A DNA stretch of 64,000 bases from Anaerosporomusa subterranea (GCF_001611555.1 NZ_LSGP01000017.1:868001-932000), one strand, 5' to 3'; counted from the stretch's first letter, positions 16,582 to 25,463 are shown. The notes: generated from the letters alone by a model not told the origin. Numbers and translations are program-made.

Positions 16582-17345
16582 TGTTTACAATTTTGATTGT
16601 GGATGATGAAAAGTGGGTTAGATCTGTATTGCGCTTGACGATTGAAGAGATTGATATGCCTTTTCGCGTGATAAAAGAATGTGAGGATGCCGAAGAAGCA
16701 TTGCTGTGGTTAGAGTCTCATGCGGCTGATCTTGTTATTACCGACATTAGAATGCCAGGAATGGATGGCCTGACATTTACTAAAGAAGTCCGCAGACGAG
16801 GCGTACAACAGGATTTTATTGTTATTAGCATGTATGATGATTTCCATCTGGTGCAGGAAGCTTTGCGGTTAGGCGTATTTGACTATCTCCTGAAACCGAT
16901 CCAGATTACAGATGTAGAAGCTTGCTTTGAAAAATGGGTGAACGCAAGGGAACTGAAACTAGAAAGCCAAACTACCAAAGATAAGAAAAGTGGTTCGGTA
17001 CTGATTAGTAAAGTTTTGCAATTTATTGAGACCACCCCTCTGAGCGAAGTGAATTTATCAAAAGCGGCCAAACATGTCCATATTTCGCCAAGTTATTTAA
17101 GTGCCATATTTAAGCAACAATTAAACATGAATTTCGTTGACTATCTGACTCGCCTTAGGATAAGGGAATCCAAACGAAGTTTAGCTAAAACCGAAATGAC
17201 TATAGCCGATATTGCAGAACGAATGGGCTATTCCGATTTACCTTACTTTTGTAACTTTTTTAAAAAAGAAATGGGCTGCACACCTTCGGAATATAGGCAT
17301 AAGTGTCGCAAGGTAATGATGCCCGAGAGTATGATGAAAAAATAA
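16581..17345 (+). CDS. YesN-type response regulator, receiver plus AraC DNA-binding domain
   Basis: 254 residues. The receiver domain has VDDE near residue 8, Asp55 in LVITDIRMPGMDGL as the phosphorylation site and the Lys of DYLLKP. After a linker the AraC-type double helix-turn-helix spans about 145-245 (VHISPSYLSAIFKQQ, IADIAERMGYSDLPYFCNFFKKEMG). It starts with GTG overlapping the kinase stop codon. It most likely activates the downstream DctP2-isomerase genes in response to the kinase. Confidence 0.92.
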   Translation: MFTILIVDDEKWVRSVLRLTIEEIDMPFRVIKECEDAEEALLWLESHAADLVITDIRMPGMDGLTFTKEVRRRGVQQDFIVISMYDDFHLVQEALRLGVFDYLLKPIQITDVEACFEKWVNARELKLESQTTKDKKSGSVLISKVLQFIETTPLSEVNLSKAAKHVHISPSYLSAIFKQQLNMNFVDYLTRLRIRESKRSLAKTEMTIADIAERMGYSDLPYFCNFFKKEMGCTPSEYRHKCRKVMMPESMMKK

Positions 17346-17358
17346 TAAGGCAACTATT

Positions 17359-17385
17359 GAGCTTGCATTAGCAAGCTTTTTTCTT
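17359..17385 (+). terminator. Terminator after the two-component genes
   Basis: AGCTTGC, ATTA, GCAAGCT followed by TTTTTC. Confidence 0.8.
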
Positions 17386-17586
17386 TATTTAATACAGTAA
17401 AAAATCACAAATTAATCATAAAAAACATCAGCAAATCTAGCCCAAGAGACAGATATAATGAGATTGAATATTGAGAATTGACGGTGAGTTAAAATTGACT
17501 TTACCATGTCACCTGGAAAGGAGGGTTAATTTTATCAAACGGTCTCAGAGGTCTTGCTTGGATTAACCATATATAGGAGGTTTATT

Positions 17587-18591
17587 ATGACAGGTAGAAA
17601 GATTATTGCCTCGCTAATGTGTGTACTAGTAACAGGTTTGCTGTTAACCGGCTGTAGTACGAAGAATGCTACGGATCAAGCACCAAAAACGACGACCTTT
17701 CGTTTGGCCGAGAATCAACCCCCTGATTATCCAACCACTGTAGCCTCGAAAAAATTTGCTGAATTGGTCAATGAACGCACAAAAGGAAGAATTAAAATTG
17801 AGGTATATCCTTCCGGGCAGCTCGGTGATGAAAAATCGGTTATTGAGCAAGTTCAAATGGGAGCAATCGCATTTACTCGGGTTCACTCCTCGCCGTTAGC
17901 CGAATTTAGCAAGCCATTTTCCGTCTTTTCCCTACCTTATGTTTTTGAGAACGAGAACCATATGTGGAAGTTCCTCGAGGGGGACATGGGCACTAAGATG
18001 CTGGATACTCTCGCGTCATCCAAAATGCAGGGTCTAGCCTATTATGACAATGGCGCCCGCAGTCTCTACTTTAAGAAACCGGTAAAAAGCTTAGAAGAAA
18101 TCAAAGGGCTGAAAATCCGTGTCCAACAGAACCGAGTGACAATGGAGATGGTTAACGCTTTCGGTGCAAGCCCCACTCCAATGCCTTACGGCGAAGTATT
18201 TTCTTCACTGCAAACAGGGGTAATTGATTCAGCAGAAAACAATTTTCCCAGTTACTATACCTCTAACCATTACCAAGCAGCGAAATATTGCCTGCTGAAT
18301 AAACATCAAAGAGCTCCGGAAGTACTACTGATGAGCAAATTTGTTTGGGATAAAATGTCGGAAGAAGATAAAAAAATTCTTAAACAATCAGCACTCGAAG
18401 CAGGCAAATATCAACGGCAATTATGGACAGCTTTCGAAAAAGACTCTGAGGCCAAATTGCGGGCAGCCGGTGTGACAATTACTGATGTTACAGACTTCAA
18501 ACCCTGGCAAGCTGCAGTAAAACCAGTTATTGATAAGTACGGTGCCGAATTCAAAGCAGAGATGGAAGCTATCGAAAAAGCCCGAAAATAA
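17587..18591 (+). CDS. DctP-type TRAP solute-binding lipoprotein, copy 2
   Basis: About 334 residues with a lipoprotein signal (LLLTGC). It shares most of its sequence with the copy at 13738, including PDYPTTVASKKFAELV, GRIKIEVYPSGQLGDEK and KGLKIRVQQNRV. AGGAGGTTTATT precedes ATG 17587; a longer frame from 17554 would put charged residues ahead of the signal peptide. It heads a run of isomerase genes, so it is the likely uptake receptor for the substrate those enzymes process. The membrane subunits DctQ and DctM are not nearby. Confidence 0.87.
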   Translation: MTGRKIIASLMCVLVTGLLLTGCSTKNATDQAPKTTTFRLAENQPPDYPTTVASKKFAELVNERTKGRIKIEVYPSGQLGDEKSVIEQVQMGAIAFTRVHSSPLAEFSKPFSVFSLPYVFENENHMWKFLEGDMGTKMLDTLASSKMQGLAYYDNGARSLYFKKPVKSLEEIKGLKIRVQQNRVTMEMVNAFGASPTPMPYGEVFSSLQTGVIDSAENNFPSYYTSNHYQAAKYCLLNKHQRAPEVLLMSKFVWDKMSEEDKKILKQSALEAGKYQRQLWTAFEKDSEAKLRAAGVTITDVTDFKPWQAAVKPVIDKYGAEFKAEMEAIEKARK

Positions 18592-18597
18592 TTAAGG

Positions 18598-18623
18598 ACC
18601 CGGGGGAGTAATCTCCCCCGGGT
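18598..18623 (+). terminator. Strong GC hairpin between dctP2 and the isomerase genes
   Basis: ACCCGGGGGAG, TAAT, CTCCCCCGGGT: a perfect 11-bp stem seven bases after dctP2. No T run follows, so it more likely protects the upstream mRNA 3' end and sets unequal expression than stops transcription. Confidence 0.6.
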
Positions 18624-18648
18624 ATATTCCATGGAATAGGGTGATAAC

Positions 18649-19482
18649 TTGATAAAACTCAGTGCTACTGTTCCATTGCAGTATGATACGGTATTTTCTC
18701 CATTTGCCGCTTGCGAGTTTGATCAGGGGTTAGAGTGGTTAAATCTGAACCGCTTTGATGGAATTGAAGTTTGTATTGCTCAACCGAATACCGTCAACGT
18801 CCCGCAACTTAAGCAAAAATTGAAGCAATATCAATTGACGGTTTCCACCATCTCTACCGGGCAGGCCTTCGGGCTGGAGGGACTCAGTCTTTCCAGTAGT
18901 GATACTGATATTAGAACCAAAGCAATTACCCGTATGAAAGAGCATATTGATTTAGCAACTCAAATTGGATTTCCGTTAGTGACGGTCGGACTGCTTCGGG
19001 GAAAGGGAACTCCTGAAACAAGACGGCAACTGTTGGGTCTCTTCTCGGACAGCCTATCTTGCTGCGCCGCCTATGCCCAGAAACAGGGCGTTCGCCTGAT
19101 GGTTGAGCCTATCAATCAACAGGAAACCTGTCTACTCAACGGAACAACGGAAACACTAGAATTTTTAGCCGATTGTCCTTTTGACAATGTAGGAGTACTG
19201 CTTGATACGTTTCATTCTAACCTGGAAGACACTAGTATTGAAGATGCCATTCATGCTTTAGGAGCCAAATTGTTTCATGTCCATTTTGCTGACAGCAACA
19301 GAGGTTTGCCAGGCACTGGTGAAATTAACTTTCTTGTTGTTGTGAAGGCGCTCATAGAGCACCAGTTTCAGGGGTTCGTATCGTTAGAAACCTTGAGTAT
19401 TCCCAATAAAGAAATCGTTAAAAGAGAAAGTTATTCCAGACTTGCACAATGTTTTCTAATAAATAAATGCGAGAGGATTTGA
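18649..19482 (+). CDS. TIM-barrel sugar phosphate isomerase/epimerase
   Basis: 277 residues of the AP-endonuclease-2-like xylose isomerase fold. Metal-binding positions typical of the family are visible: Glu in LMVEPINQQE, Asp and His in LLDTFHSN, His in LFHVHFADSN and the late Glu in VSLETLS. IolE, IolI, hydroxypyruvate isomerase and tagatose-3-epimerase belong here; the reaction cannot be fixed. It begins with TTG after ATAGGGTG and runs directly into the IolB-like gene (stop codon and next start about 6 bases apart). Confidence 0.78.
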   Translation: MIKLSATVPLQYDTVFSPFAACEFDQGLEWLNLNRFDGIEVCIAQPNTVNVPQLKQKLKQYQLTVSTISTGQAFGLEGLSLSSSDTDIRTKAITRMKEHIDLATQIGFPLVTVGLLRGKGTPETRRQLLGLFSDSLSCCAAYAQKQGVRLMVEPINQQETCLLNGTTETLEFLADCPFDNVGVLLDTFHSNLEDTSIEDAIHALGAKLFHVHFADSNRGLPGTGEINFLVVVKALIEHQFQGFVSLETLSIPNKEIVKRESYSRLAQCFLINKCERI

Positions 19483-19487
19483 TACAA

Positions 19488-20312
19488 ATGGGAGTTTTTT
19501 ATCCTTCCAAGCCTGAGAAAGGCTTTAATGAGATTGTTAAACTAGGGACTACTACCCAGTATACCGGGTTTGGTCTGATTAACCTGGATGCAGAACAGAT
19601 ATATCAAGGTACCACCCAGAATGCTGAATATATTCTAAACATTTTAAGCGGAAAATGCACAATCGAAATAAACGGCAAAGTCTTCGCCAATTTAGGAGAG
19701 AGAAGAGATGTCTTTTCTGGAAAGGCTTCCGGCGCCTATGTGCCGATTAATAGCAGTTTCACCATCACAGAAGTTAAAGGAGAAAAGGTAGAAATCGCTG
19801 TCTTGGCTTCTTATGCAGAGCGTGCCTTTGCTCCCTTTGCTTATGGCCCCCATGATGTTGTCAGTGAACACCGGGGATTCTTGAATTTCCAGCGCGATGT
19901 ACATAATGTTGTTATCGAGCAATTCGAAGGGCAGGTTGACCGTATTGTCGTAGGGGAAACAATTGTAAAACCCGGACACTGGTCTGGGTATCCTTCCCAT
20001 AAACATGACAAACTCAATTTGCCGTATGAAACCGAAATGGAAGAGATTTATCACTTCAGGATTCGACCTGCTGATGGATTTGGCGTACAGGTCATCTATA
20101 ATGATGATTTGTCTGTTCGGGAGTCTTATTTTCTAAAAGACGGGGACAGTGTATTCATTCCGGATGGATACCATCCAATTGCAGTAGCACCGGGATTTCA
20201 GTTCTATTATCTGTGGGTAATGGCCGGTCCTCATGGGCGTATCTTAGTGCCTTTTGATGATCCTAAACTGGCATGGCTGAACAATGTAAAACCGTTGCTG
20301 GGCAAAGACTAA
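19488..20312 (+). CDS. iolB: 5-deoxy-glucuronate isomerase-like protein (IolB family)
   Basis: About 274 residues with two cupin halves, the expected size for IolB, which converts 5-deoxy-D-glucuronate to 5-dehydro-2-deoxygluconate in inositol breakdown. The motif PGHWSGYPSHKHD supplies the metal-binding histidines, followed by MEEIYHFRI (Glu ligand) and DSVFIPDGYHP (last His). ATG 19488 lies after GAGAGGA; an earlier in-frame start at 19467 overlaps the previous gene. No iolC, iolD or iolG is present, so a role on a related uronate-like acid is equally possible. Confidence 0.8.
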   Translation: MGVFYPSKPEKGFNEIVKLGTTTQYTGFGLINLDAEQIYQGTTQNAEYILNILSGKCTIEINGKVFANLGERRDVFSGKASGAYVPINSSFTITEVKGEKVEIAVLASYAERAFAPFAYGPHDVVSEHRGFLNFQRDVHNVVIEQFEGQVDRIVVGETIVKPGHWSGYPSHKHDKLNLPYETEMEEIYHFRIRPADGFGVQVIYNDDLSVRESYFLKDGDSVFIPDGYHPIAVAPGFQFYYLWVMAGPHGRILVPFDDPKLAWLNNVKPLLGKD

Positions 20313-20335
20313 TTGCTTAATGGAGGAGGAAAATA

Positions 20336-21157
20336 ATGAAAATAAGTTTATCTACTTTTGTTTATTTTCGATATCCTTTGATTGAGTCCATTAAACGTAC
20401 CGCCTTATATGGTTATGATGCAGTAGAAATCTGGGGCGGACGCCCGCACGCTTATGCTGAAGATATGAGCACAAAGAAGATTCAAGAAGTACGAAGCGTA
20501 ATTAACCAACTAGGTATTGGTATATCCTGCTTTATCCCGGCTCAGTTCCGGTATCCAACTAATTTAGCTAGTCAAGATCCAGAGATTAGACAAAAAAGTA
20601 TAGATTACATCAAACGGAGTATTGATGTAGCGGCCGAATTAGGCGCTCCTTTTGTGAGCCTCTGCTCAGGGTACAGCACCTACGGTCAGAGCTTAGATGA
20701 TGCATGGATGGCGATGATGGATAGTCTTGGGACACTGTTGGAACATTCAGCTGGGATGCCGCTAAAACTGGTTCTGGAACCTGGTAATCGTTATGAAACG
20801 GACCTTGTTGTTACTGTAGACGATGCGATCAAAGCTGTTAACGCTTTTGATAGCAGAATAGGCATTTTACCTGACACAGGGCATCTGTTTGTCAATAAGG
20901 AATCGTTATCTGATGTGGTGGAAAAGATGCAGGGCTATATAACCCATTATCATATTGATGACAACATGGGTATTACTGATGATCATATGGTACCGGGACA
21001 GGGGAAAATGTCATACGATATCTTTTTACAGAAGTTAAAACAGTGTCAGTATCAGGGCTATTTAGCGGTTGAACTTGGATTTCAATATACTGTAGATCCC
21101 GACATCGCGGTCAAGCAGAGCGCCGATTATCTTCGGGCTTTGCAGAATCGCAGCTAA
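20336..21157 (+). CDS. TIM-barrel epimerase, FrlC/D-psicose 3-epimerase type
   Basis: 273 residues. The family metal ligands appear as Glu in LKLVLEPGNRYETD, Asp and His in GILPDTGHLF, His in ITHYHIDDN and Glu in YLAVELGFQ. The E-P-x-N-R-Y-E-T pattern recalls fructoselysine 3-epimerase FrlC and tagatose/psicose 3-epimerases. GGAGGAGG precedes the ATG, 23 bases after the IolB-like gene. It probably acts in the same pathway on a ketose-type intermediate. Substrate unknown. Confidence 0.8.
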   Translation: MKISLSTFVYFRYPLIESIKRTALYGYDAVEIWGGRPHAYAEDMSTKKIQEVRSVINQLGIGISCFIPAQFRYPTNLASQDPEIRQKSIDYIKRSIDVAAELGAPFVSLCSGYSTYGQSLDDAWMAMMDSLGTLLEHSAGMPLKLVLEPGNRYETDLVVTVDDAIKAVNAFDSRIGILPDTGHLFVNKESLSDVVEKMQGYITHYHIDDNMGITDDHMVPGQGKMSYDIFLQKLKQCQYQGYLAVELGFQYTVDPDIAVKQSADYLRALQNRS

Positions 21158-21202
21158 TAATCTCTGGTGTAATTTGATATTCAATCGCTAAGGAAGTGAA
21201 GA

Positions 21203-22291
21203 ATGATGTCATGGTCGGTTAACGAGTATCTGGTCAAGCTCCTTCGTATACGACAACTGATAGCACGCGAACAGATAGACTATGTGTTGGTGACGTGTCA
21301 AACCAACTTTTTATGGCTGACAGGTGGAAGACCCTATGTCAACCAGGCTTCAGAAAAAGCTTGCGCCGATCTGTTGATTGGACAAGACAAAGTTTATCTG
21401 GTCAGTAACAACATCGAGTCGAATCGATTGCTTACAGAAGAATTAGCTGGCCTTGGTATTGAGGTAGCCTGCTATGATTGGTGGGAAGAGCAAGGCTTTG
21501 ATGCAATAATCACAGGTATTGTAGGCGGTAAGAAATTACTTACTGATATACAATTAGGTAACCGATTTTCTCGGCTCCGCTGGGATTTGCTCGAGGAAGA
21601 AAAATTTCGCTACGGCCAAGTAGGGGAGGCAGTTGCCAATATACTGGAGGTAATTGCCTTTACAATTGAACCGGATATGTCGGAATTGGCAATAGCCGAA
21701 ATGATCAAGCACCAAGCCATTGTGGCCGGTGTAAATCCTTGGATTACGCTTGTCGCTGTCGATGAACGGGCGTACCAGTACCGGCATCCAGTACCGACAG
21801 GGAATAAATTGAAACGGTATGCAATGCTTTGCTTAACTGGGCAAAAATACGGGTTGTTTGTCTCAACGACTCGTCTAGTACACTTTGGACAATTGCCTGC
21901 TGATTTGGCAAAGCGCCATCAGGCCGTGATGGCAGTTGATGCTGGTTTCATCGGATCCACAGTACCGGGAGTCAGCGTTTCTAGCATTTTTACCAGTGCA
22001 GTTCAATCTTATCAAAAATGGGGATACCCGGAAGAATGGAAAAGCCACCATCAGGGCGGTATGATCGGATACATGTCCCGTGAATTTCGGGCGTTAGAGA
22101 CAACTAAAGTAGAAGTTCGCGCAGGTCAAGCCTACGCTTGGAATCCGACAATTGCCGGTGTTAAATCAGAAGACACTATTTTAGTCTGCGGTAATCAGGC
22201 GACTATTGTCAGCAAGTGCCGTCGTTTCCCTACTACGTTAGTGGAATACCCCGGCGGAGTGGTTGTCAGGCCATCCATCCTTGTGCTATAA
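21203..22291 (+). CDS. M24 (pita-bread) fold protein, probably metal-free pseudo-peptidase
   Basis: 362 residues with a creatinase-type N-terminal domain (about 1-140) and an M24 C-terminal domain. The aligned first metal-ligand region reads MLCLTGQKYGLFVSTTRLVHFG, where the usual two Asp are replaced; HHQGG keeps the His; the first C-terminal Glu site reads WNP instead of EP; SEDTILV keeps the last Glu. Thus at least three of five metal ligands appear lost. Homologues with this YRHP/GLFVSTTR pattern occur beside Frl-like sugar operons. A ligand-binding or lyase-like role is more plausible than peptidase action. Last gene of the cluster. Confidence 0.7.
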   Translation: MMSWSVNEYLVKLLRIRQLIAREQIDYVLVTCQTNFLWLTGGRPYVNQASEKACADLLIGQDKVYLVSNNIESNRLLTEELAGLGIEVACYDWWEEQGFDAIITGIVGGKKLLTDIQLGNRFSRLRWDLLEEEKFRYGQVGEAVANILEVIAFTIEPDMSELAIAEMIKHQAIVAGVNPWITLVAVDERAYQYRHPVPTGNKLKRYAMLCLTGQKYGLFVSTTRLVHFGQLPADLAKRHQAVMAVDAGFIGSTVPGVSVSSIFTSAVQSYQKWGYPEEWKSHHQGGMIGYMSREFRALETTKVEVRAGQAYAWNPTIAGVKSEDTILVCGNQATIVSKCRRFPTTLVEYPGGVVVRPSILVL

Positions 22292-22613
22292 CGCATGTTT
22301 CAGAAGACAGAGTGCCTCCGTAGATCTAAACCCAAGACCATCTAGCAAGCGCGCTTACTCATTGATAATTATATTTTCTTCTACAATCACGAGCGTATTC
22401 AGTTCAAAACAAAACTGACGCCACTTGAAAAGCGGCGCCAGTTTGCGTAATCTCAAGAAATCCTGCGACAGGGCTTCTTATTCGTGTCTATTTGGCGGGA
22501 CTCAGTTCACACCAAGGGCATTTTAAAATTTTAAATAGTAACAGAAGGCCATCGTCTTCCATAAGCTATCTAGGTTAGATCTCCCTTTATCTCATTTTTA
22601 AGGAGGAATACTT
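22292..22613. other. Intergenic region with one hairpin
   Basis: A hairpin AAACTGACGCC/GGCGCCAGTTT at 22412-22444 follows the M24-type gene and may end its transcript, although the T run is short. Nothing else is recognised before the micropeptide gene. Confidence 0.45.
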
Positions 22614-22724
22614 ATGGGCTTTGGTTGCTTTGGCGGAAATGGCTGTGGTGGAAGAGGGATCATTATCATCATTATACTACTGTTGTTGTTTTGCTTTAAC
22701 GACAACGATTGCACCAGCTTATAA
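22614..22724 (+). CDS. Gly-rich/poly-Ile micropeptide, copy 3
   Basis: 36 residues: head MGFGCFGGNGCGGRG, then six Ile and four Leu, then FCFNDNDCTSL. AAGGAGGAATACTT precedes the ATG and a strong terminator follows. It repeats the plan of the peptides at 2215 and 3074, 20 kb away, which makes random occurrence unlikely and argues that the family is spread and maintained. Cysteines sit in both head and tail. Function unknown. Confidence 0.75.
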   Translation: MGFGCFGGNGCGGRGIIIIIILLLLFCFNDNDCTSL

Positions 22725-22726
22725 AT

Positions 22727-22763
22727 CAAGAAGAACCGCTCCTTCTGGGGTGGTTCTTCTTTG
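22727..22763 (+). terminator. Terminator of micropeptide copy 3
   Basis: AAGAAGAACCGCTCC, TTCT, GGGGTGGTTCTTCTT, then T. Confidence 0.85.
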
Positions 22764-22826
22764 ACTATCAGCCAAATGATGCTATTATTAGACCATAAGC
22801 AACAATTTTTAGGGGGAGGGGCACAT

Positions 22827-23360
22827 TTGATCGTCATACTGTTGAGCGGAAAAGCGGAGGCTGGTAAGGATACATTTTTTGAGATGACAGCCCAACGATA
22901 TGCAAAACGGGTTATCAAGCGAATTGCTTTTGCTGATGCACTAAAGCGTATTGCCTTTGAAATGGGCTGGGATGGCCATAAAGACGTGGCAGGGCGGCGC
23001 TTGCTGCAGGATCTTGGCGAGATAGGGCGAAGATATCGTGCTGATTTGTGGGTGGACAAGACCATTGAAACTCTTAAGACATACAGCCGGGACGCAGATA
23101 TCGTTTGCTTTACCGACTGCCGCTATCCTAACGAGCTGGCAGGTATCCAAAATTGTGAAGTTATTGACGGCTCAATCAAAGTGGTTACGGTGCGGATTGA
23201 GCGTCCAGGGCATGCCATCGCGGCAAACCAGAATCATATCAGTGAAACAGCGTTAGATGGATATGTCTTTGATTATATGATTATCAACGATGGTACGCTT
23301 GAGGATTATCGTGTAAAGGTACTCGAGACGGTTGCTATGATTATCCTTCGCAGCCACTAG
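22827..23360 (+). CDS. Deoxynucleoside monophosphate kinase-like P-loop protein
   Basis: About 177 residues. The N-terminus IVILLSGKAEAGKDTFFEM is a P-loop of the phage-type dNMP kinase family, which phosphorylates dNMPs or similar small substrates with ATP. RIAFADALKRIAFEMG and the late CFTDCRYPNELAGIQ plus RIERPGH segment fit that family. The start is TTG 22827, five bases after GGGGGAGGGG; an in-frame ATG at 22761 lies inside the upstream terminator. Single gene with its own terminator. It may be of phage origin. Confidence 0.75.
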   Translation: MIVILLSGKAEAGKDTFFEMTAQRYAKRVIKRIAFADALKRIAFEMGWDGHKDVAGRRLLQDLGEIGRRYRADLWVDKTIETLKTYSRDADIVCFTDCRYPNELAGIQNCEVIDGSIKVVTVRIERPGHAIAANQNHISETALDGYVFDYMIINDGTLEDYRVKVLETVAMIILRSH

Positions 23361-23376
23361 GCTTCCCAAAATATTA

Positions 23377-23420
23377 AAAATCCAGGACACCTGCAATTAC
23401 GCGGTGCCCTGGATTTTTTT
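23377..23420 (+). terminator. Terminator of the dNMP kinase-like gene
   Basis: AAATCCAGGACACC and GGTGCCCTGGATTT pair, followed by a T run. Confidence 0.85.
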
Positions 23421-23437
23421 ACAAAAGGAATTGTTTT

Positions 23438-23548
23438 ACCGCAGAGTACACAGAGGTGCATCGAGTACGCTGAGGTTTTGGGTTTGTATAATAAACCGTA
23501 GACCTCTGCGGTTCCCTCTGCTAACTCTGCGTACTCTGCGGTTAACGT
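23438..23548. repeat. Repeat B1 (CTCTGCGGTTAACG family)
   Basis: ACCGCAGAGTACACAGAGG at the left and inverted CTCTGCGTACTCTGCGGTTAACG at the right, with a middle copy. This sequence type is dispersed in many bacterial genomes; other copies in this window are at 26466, 29349, 43766, 47140 and 60146. Confidence 0.8.
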
Positions 23549-23551
23549 TCC

Positions 23552-24712
23552 TCATATCTCTTTATTCGTGGGAAGAAATTTAAGCGTAATATAAAGTACC
23601 TCTGCCTTGCTGCCAATGCGAAGCGGCGGTCCCCAGGTGCCAAAACCGGAAGAAATCAGGGTATGGCATTGACCTTGTTGCTTGTAGCCCCAATCCATAT
23701 CGAAGACTTGTCGGGTGATATAGTTGAAGGGGAACATTTGCCCCCTATGGGTATGGCCAAAGAGCTGTAGATCGACTCCGCACTTAGGGCCTGCGATCAG
23801 GTCTTCGGGAGTATGGTCAAGGAGTAGCAGCGGCAAGGATCGGTCTACGTCCTGCAGAATTTCGACTAATTCTTTTCTGGGGTTAGCATAATGGCGACGT
23901 GAAAGATCATCTCGACCAACTACGATGAAACTGTCATTAATAACGGCATATTCATCGCGGAGAATTCGAATACCAGCCTGGGTTAGTTGACAAATCGATT
24001 TCTCGGTGCCTCCCCAAATATACTCGTGATTGCCCAAGCAGCTGTACACGCCAAAGCGGGGCGAAAGTCGACGCAATTCGTCTGCCATGCGCTCATCAGC
24101 AAAGACTCCCGCTGTCTCGTCTATGATATCGCCTGGAAACATGATAAGATCGGGGTTATACTGCTGAATTAGGGTAATCAATTTCTGCAGGCGGTCAACT
24201 CCTACTAGTAGCCCAAGATGCATATCACTGACGCTAATAATGGTCAGTGGATTTATAGGGCAGGGCTTTGCCACCGAGAGAGTAATTTGTCTGACCACTA
24301 TGTCGCGGGCGTTGCGAACACCAACAATAACTGTTGCTAGGCTTACGGCAATAACGATTACGCCAGCGCTTGGTTGGTTAGATTTGATCCATTCTGGTAA
24401 AAAACTGAGATAACGGTCTAGTATATAGATGCCGTCAAACAGCAACAGCAAAAGCAACGCATAGAATAAGGCGCCTAGCCAGTATGATCCGATGATGATG
24501 AGAGTATCACCTAGTCTTCCCGGTAGTCGTAAATTGGCTAGCCGACCAAGGGGATAAGCCAGACCCAGTGCATAGAAAACTGCCCGCACGACGGGTCCAA
24601 TACCCCCCGACAATGGACTTAGCAGCTGCCAAAGTCGTGAACCAGTATACCAATGAACCAAAATATAGAATAGCAAGGTACTGCAAATCATTAATACTAG
24701 TTTTTTACTCAT
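23552..24712 (-). CDS. Membrane-anchored metallophosphoesterase
   Basis: 386 residues. Three to four hydrophobic helices fill the first 145 residues; a calcineurin-like phosphoesterase domain follows with the standard blocks SDMHLG, FPGDIIDE, LGNHEYIW and LFGHTHRGQMFP, so the dimetal site is complete. This is the YaeI/YkuE-like architecture; relatives cleave UDP-diacylglucosamine or other phosphodiesters at the membrane. The substrate is unknown here. It is transcribed alone and convergent with the nucleotide kinase gene. Confidence 0.87.
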   Translation of the reverse strand: MSKKLVLMICSTLLFYILVHWYTGSRLWQLLSPLSGGIGPVVRAVFYALGLAYPLGRLANLRLPGRLGDTLIIIGSYWLGALFYALLLLLLFDGIYILDRYLSFLPEWIKSNQPSAGVIVIAVSLATVIVGVRNARDIVVRQITLSVAKPCPINPLTIISVSDMHLGLLVGVDRLQKLITLIQQYNPDLIMFPGDIIDETAGVFADERMADELRRLSPRFGVYSCLGNHEYIWGGTEKSICQLTQAGIRILRDEYAVINDSFIVVGRDDLSRRHYANPRKELVEILQDVDRSLPLLLLDHTPEDLIAGPKCGVDLQLFGHTHRGQMFPFNYITRQVFDMDWGYKQQGQCHTLISSGFGTWGPPLRIGSKAEVLYITLKFLPTNKEI

Positions 24713-24875
24713 GCGGCTCCTCGTCTCGATCCCGGTGATTTGAATTTCGACCAGGCTGGGAATGTAGAACAGTAGACCATAGTATGACTATGCCCGCTAC
24801 GGTTATGATCTATGCTTGCTACGCTTGTTGCGGCTGCACAGTATATCATGGGACTGTTGGTAAGAAGGTGTTAAC

Positions 24876-25463
24876 ATGAGTGTTGAAACATTAGACCGAT
24901 TCAAGTGGTATATACTTGTATTCGCTCTTGGCGGCTTCATCGGCGGCGTGGGAGTCGTTCTCTTTGCCCCTGTACGTGTTCAGAATCATTTCAGTGAACG
25001 AATTATTGAACGAGAAGTTCCTGCCGTGCAGGAGACAATCAAGCAGACCAGTCAGACAGAGATCGCCTATGTGCCAAAAGCGATTATCAGTGCAGAACAA
25101 GTAAATCCAACTACTGAAGAATCGAAAATGGTGGTAAGCAAAGAAAAAACAGACGTTGAGGTCCGTGTGGAAAAGCCCGCAGTCAGTGTGAAGGTCAACG
25201 GTCAGCCGTACTCGTTTGCCTTGTTGGCGGGAGAAATACAGAAGTTTGACCGAGGTAAAATTTCACTGCAACAAGATAGTAAGATAGGCATTGAACTAGC
25301 GGTTAAACCGCAGATCATCGATCGAACCAAGAGTGGCGGGTTAGATATTTTTGTCGGTCGCTACTCCGGTATCGGCGTTTATCATCGACGCATCGGCCTG
25401 GATATTGGAACAGACGGACGCAATCAAGATTATCGTCTTCGTTGGCGCGCTATGGAATGGTAA
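24876..25463 (+). CDS. Membrane-anchored protein of unknown function (intact paralogue)
   Basis: 195 residues: one membrane helix (about 12-33, YILVFALGGFIGGVGVVLF), a linker rich in Glu/Lys/Val likely to form an extended or coiled stalk, and a compact C-terminal domain (about 108-195) with VKVNGQPYSF, VKPQIIDRTK and QDYRLRWRAMEW. The C-terminal domain matches the truncated copy at 680-1096 almost position for position. AAGGTG precedes the ATG. The paralogue sits next to an integrase remnant, so a link to mobile DNA is possible, but no family is recognised. Confidence 0.7.
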   Translation: MSVETLDRFKWYILVFALGGFIGGVGVVLFAPVRVQNHFSERIIEREVPAVQETIKQTSQTEIAYVPKAIISAEQVNPTTEESKMVVSKEKTDVEVRVEKPAVSVKVNGQPYSFALLAGEIQKFDRGKISLQQDSKIGIELAVKPQIIDRTKSGGLDIFVGRYSGIGVYHRRIGLDIGTDGRNQDYRLRWRAMEW

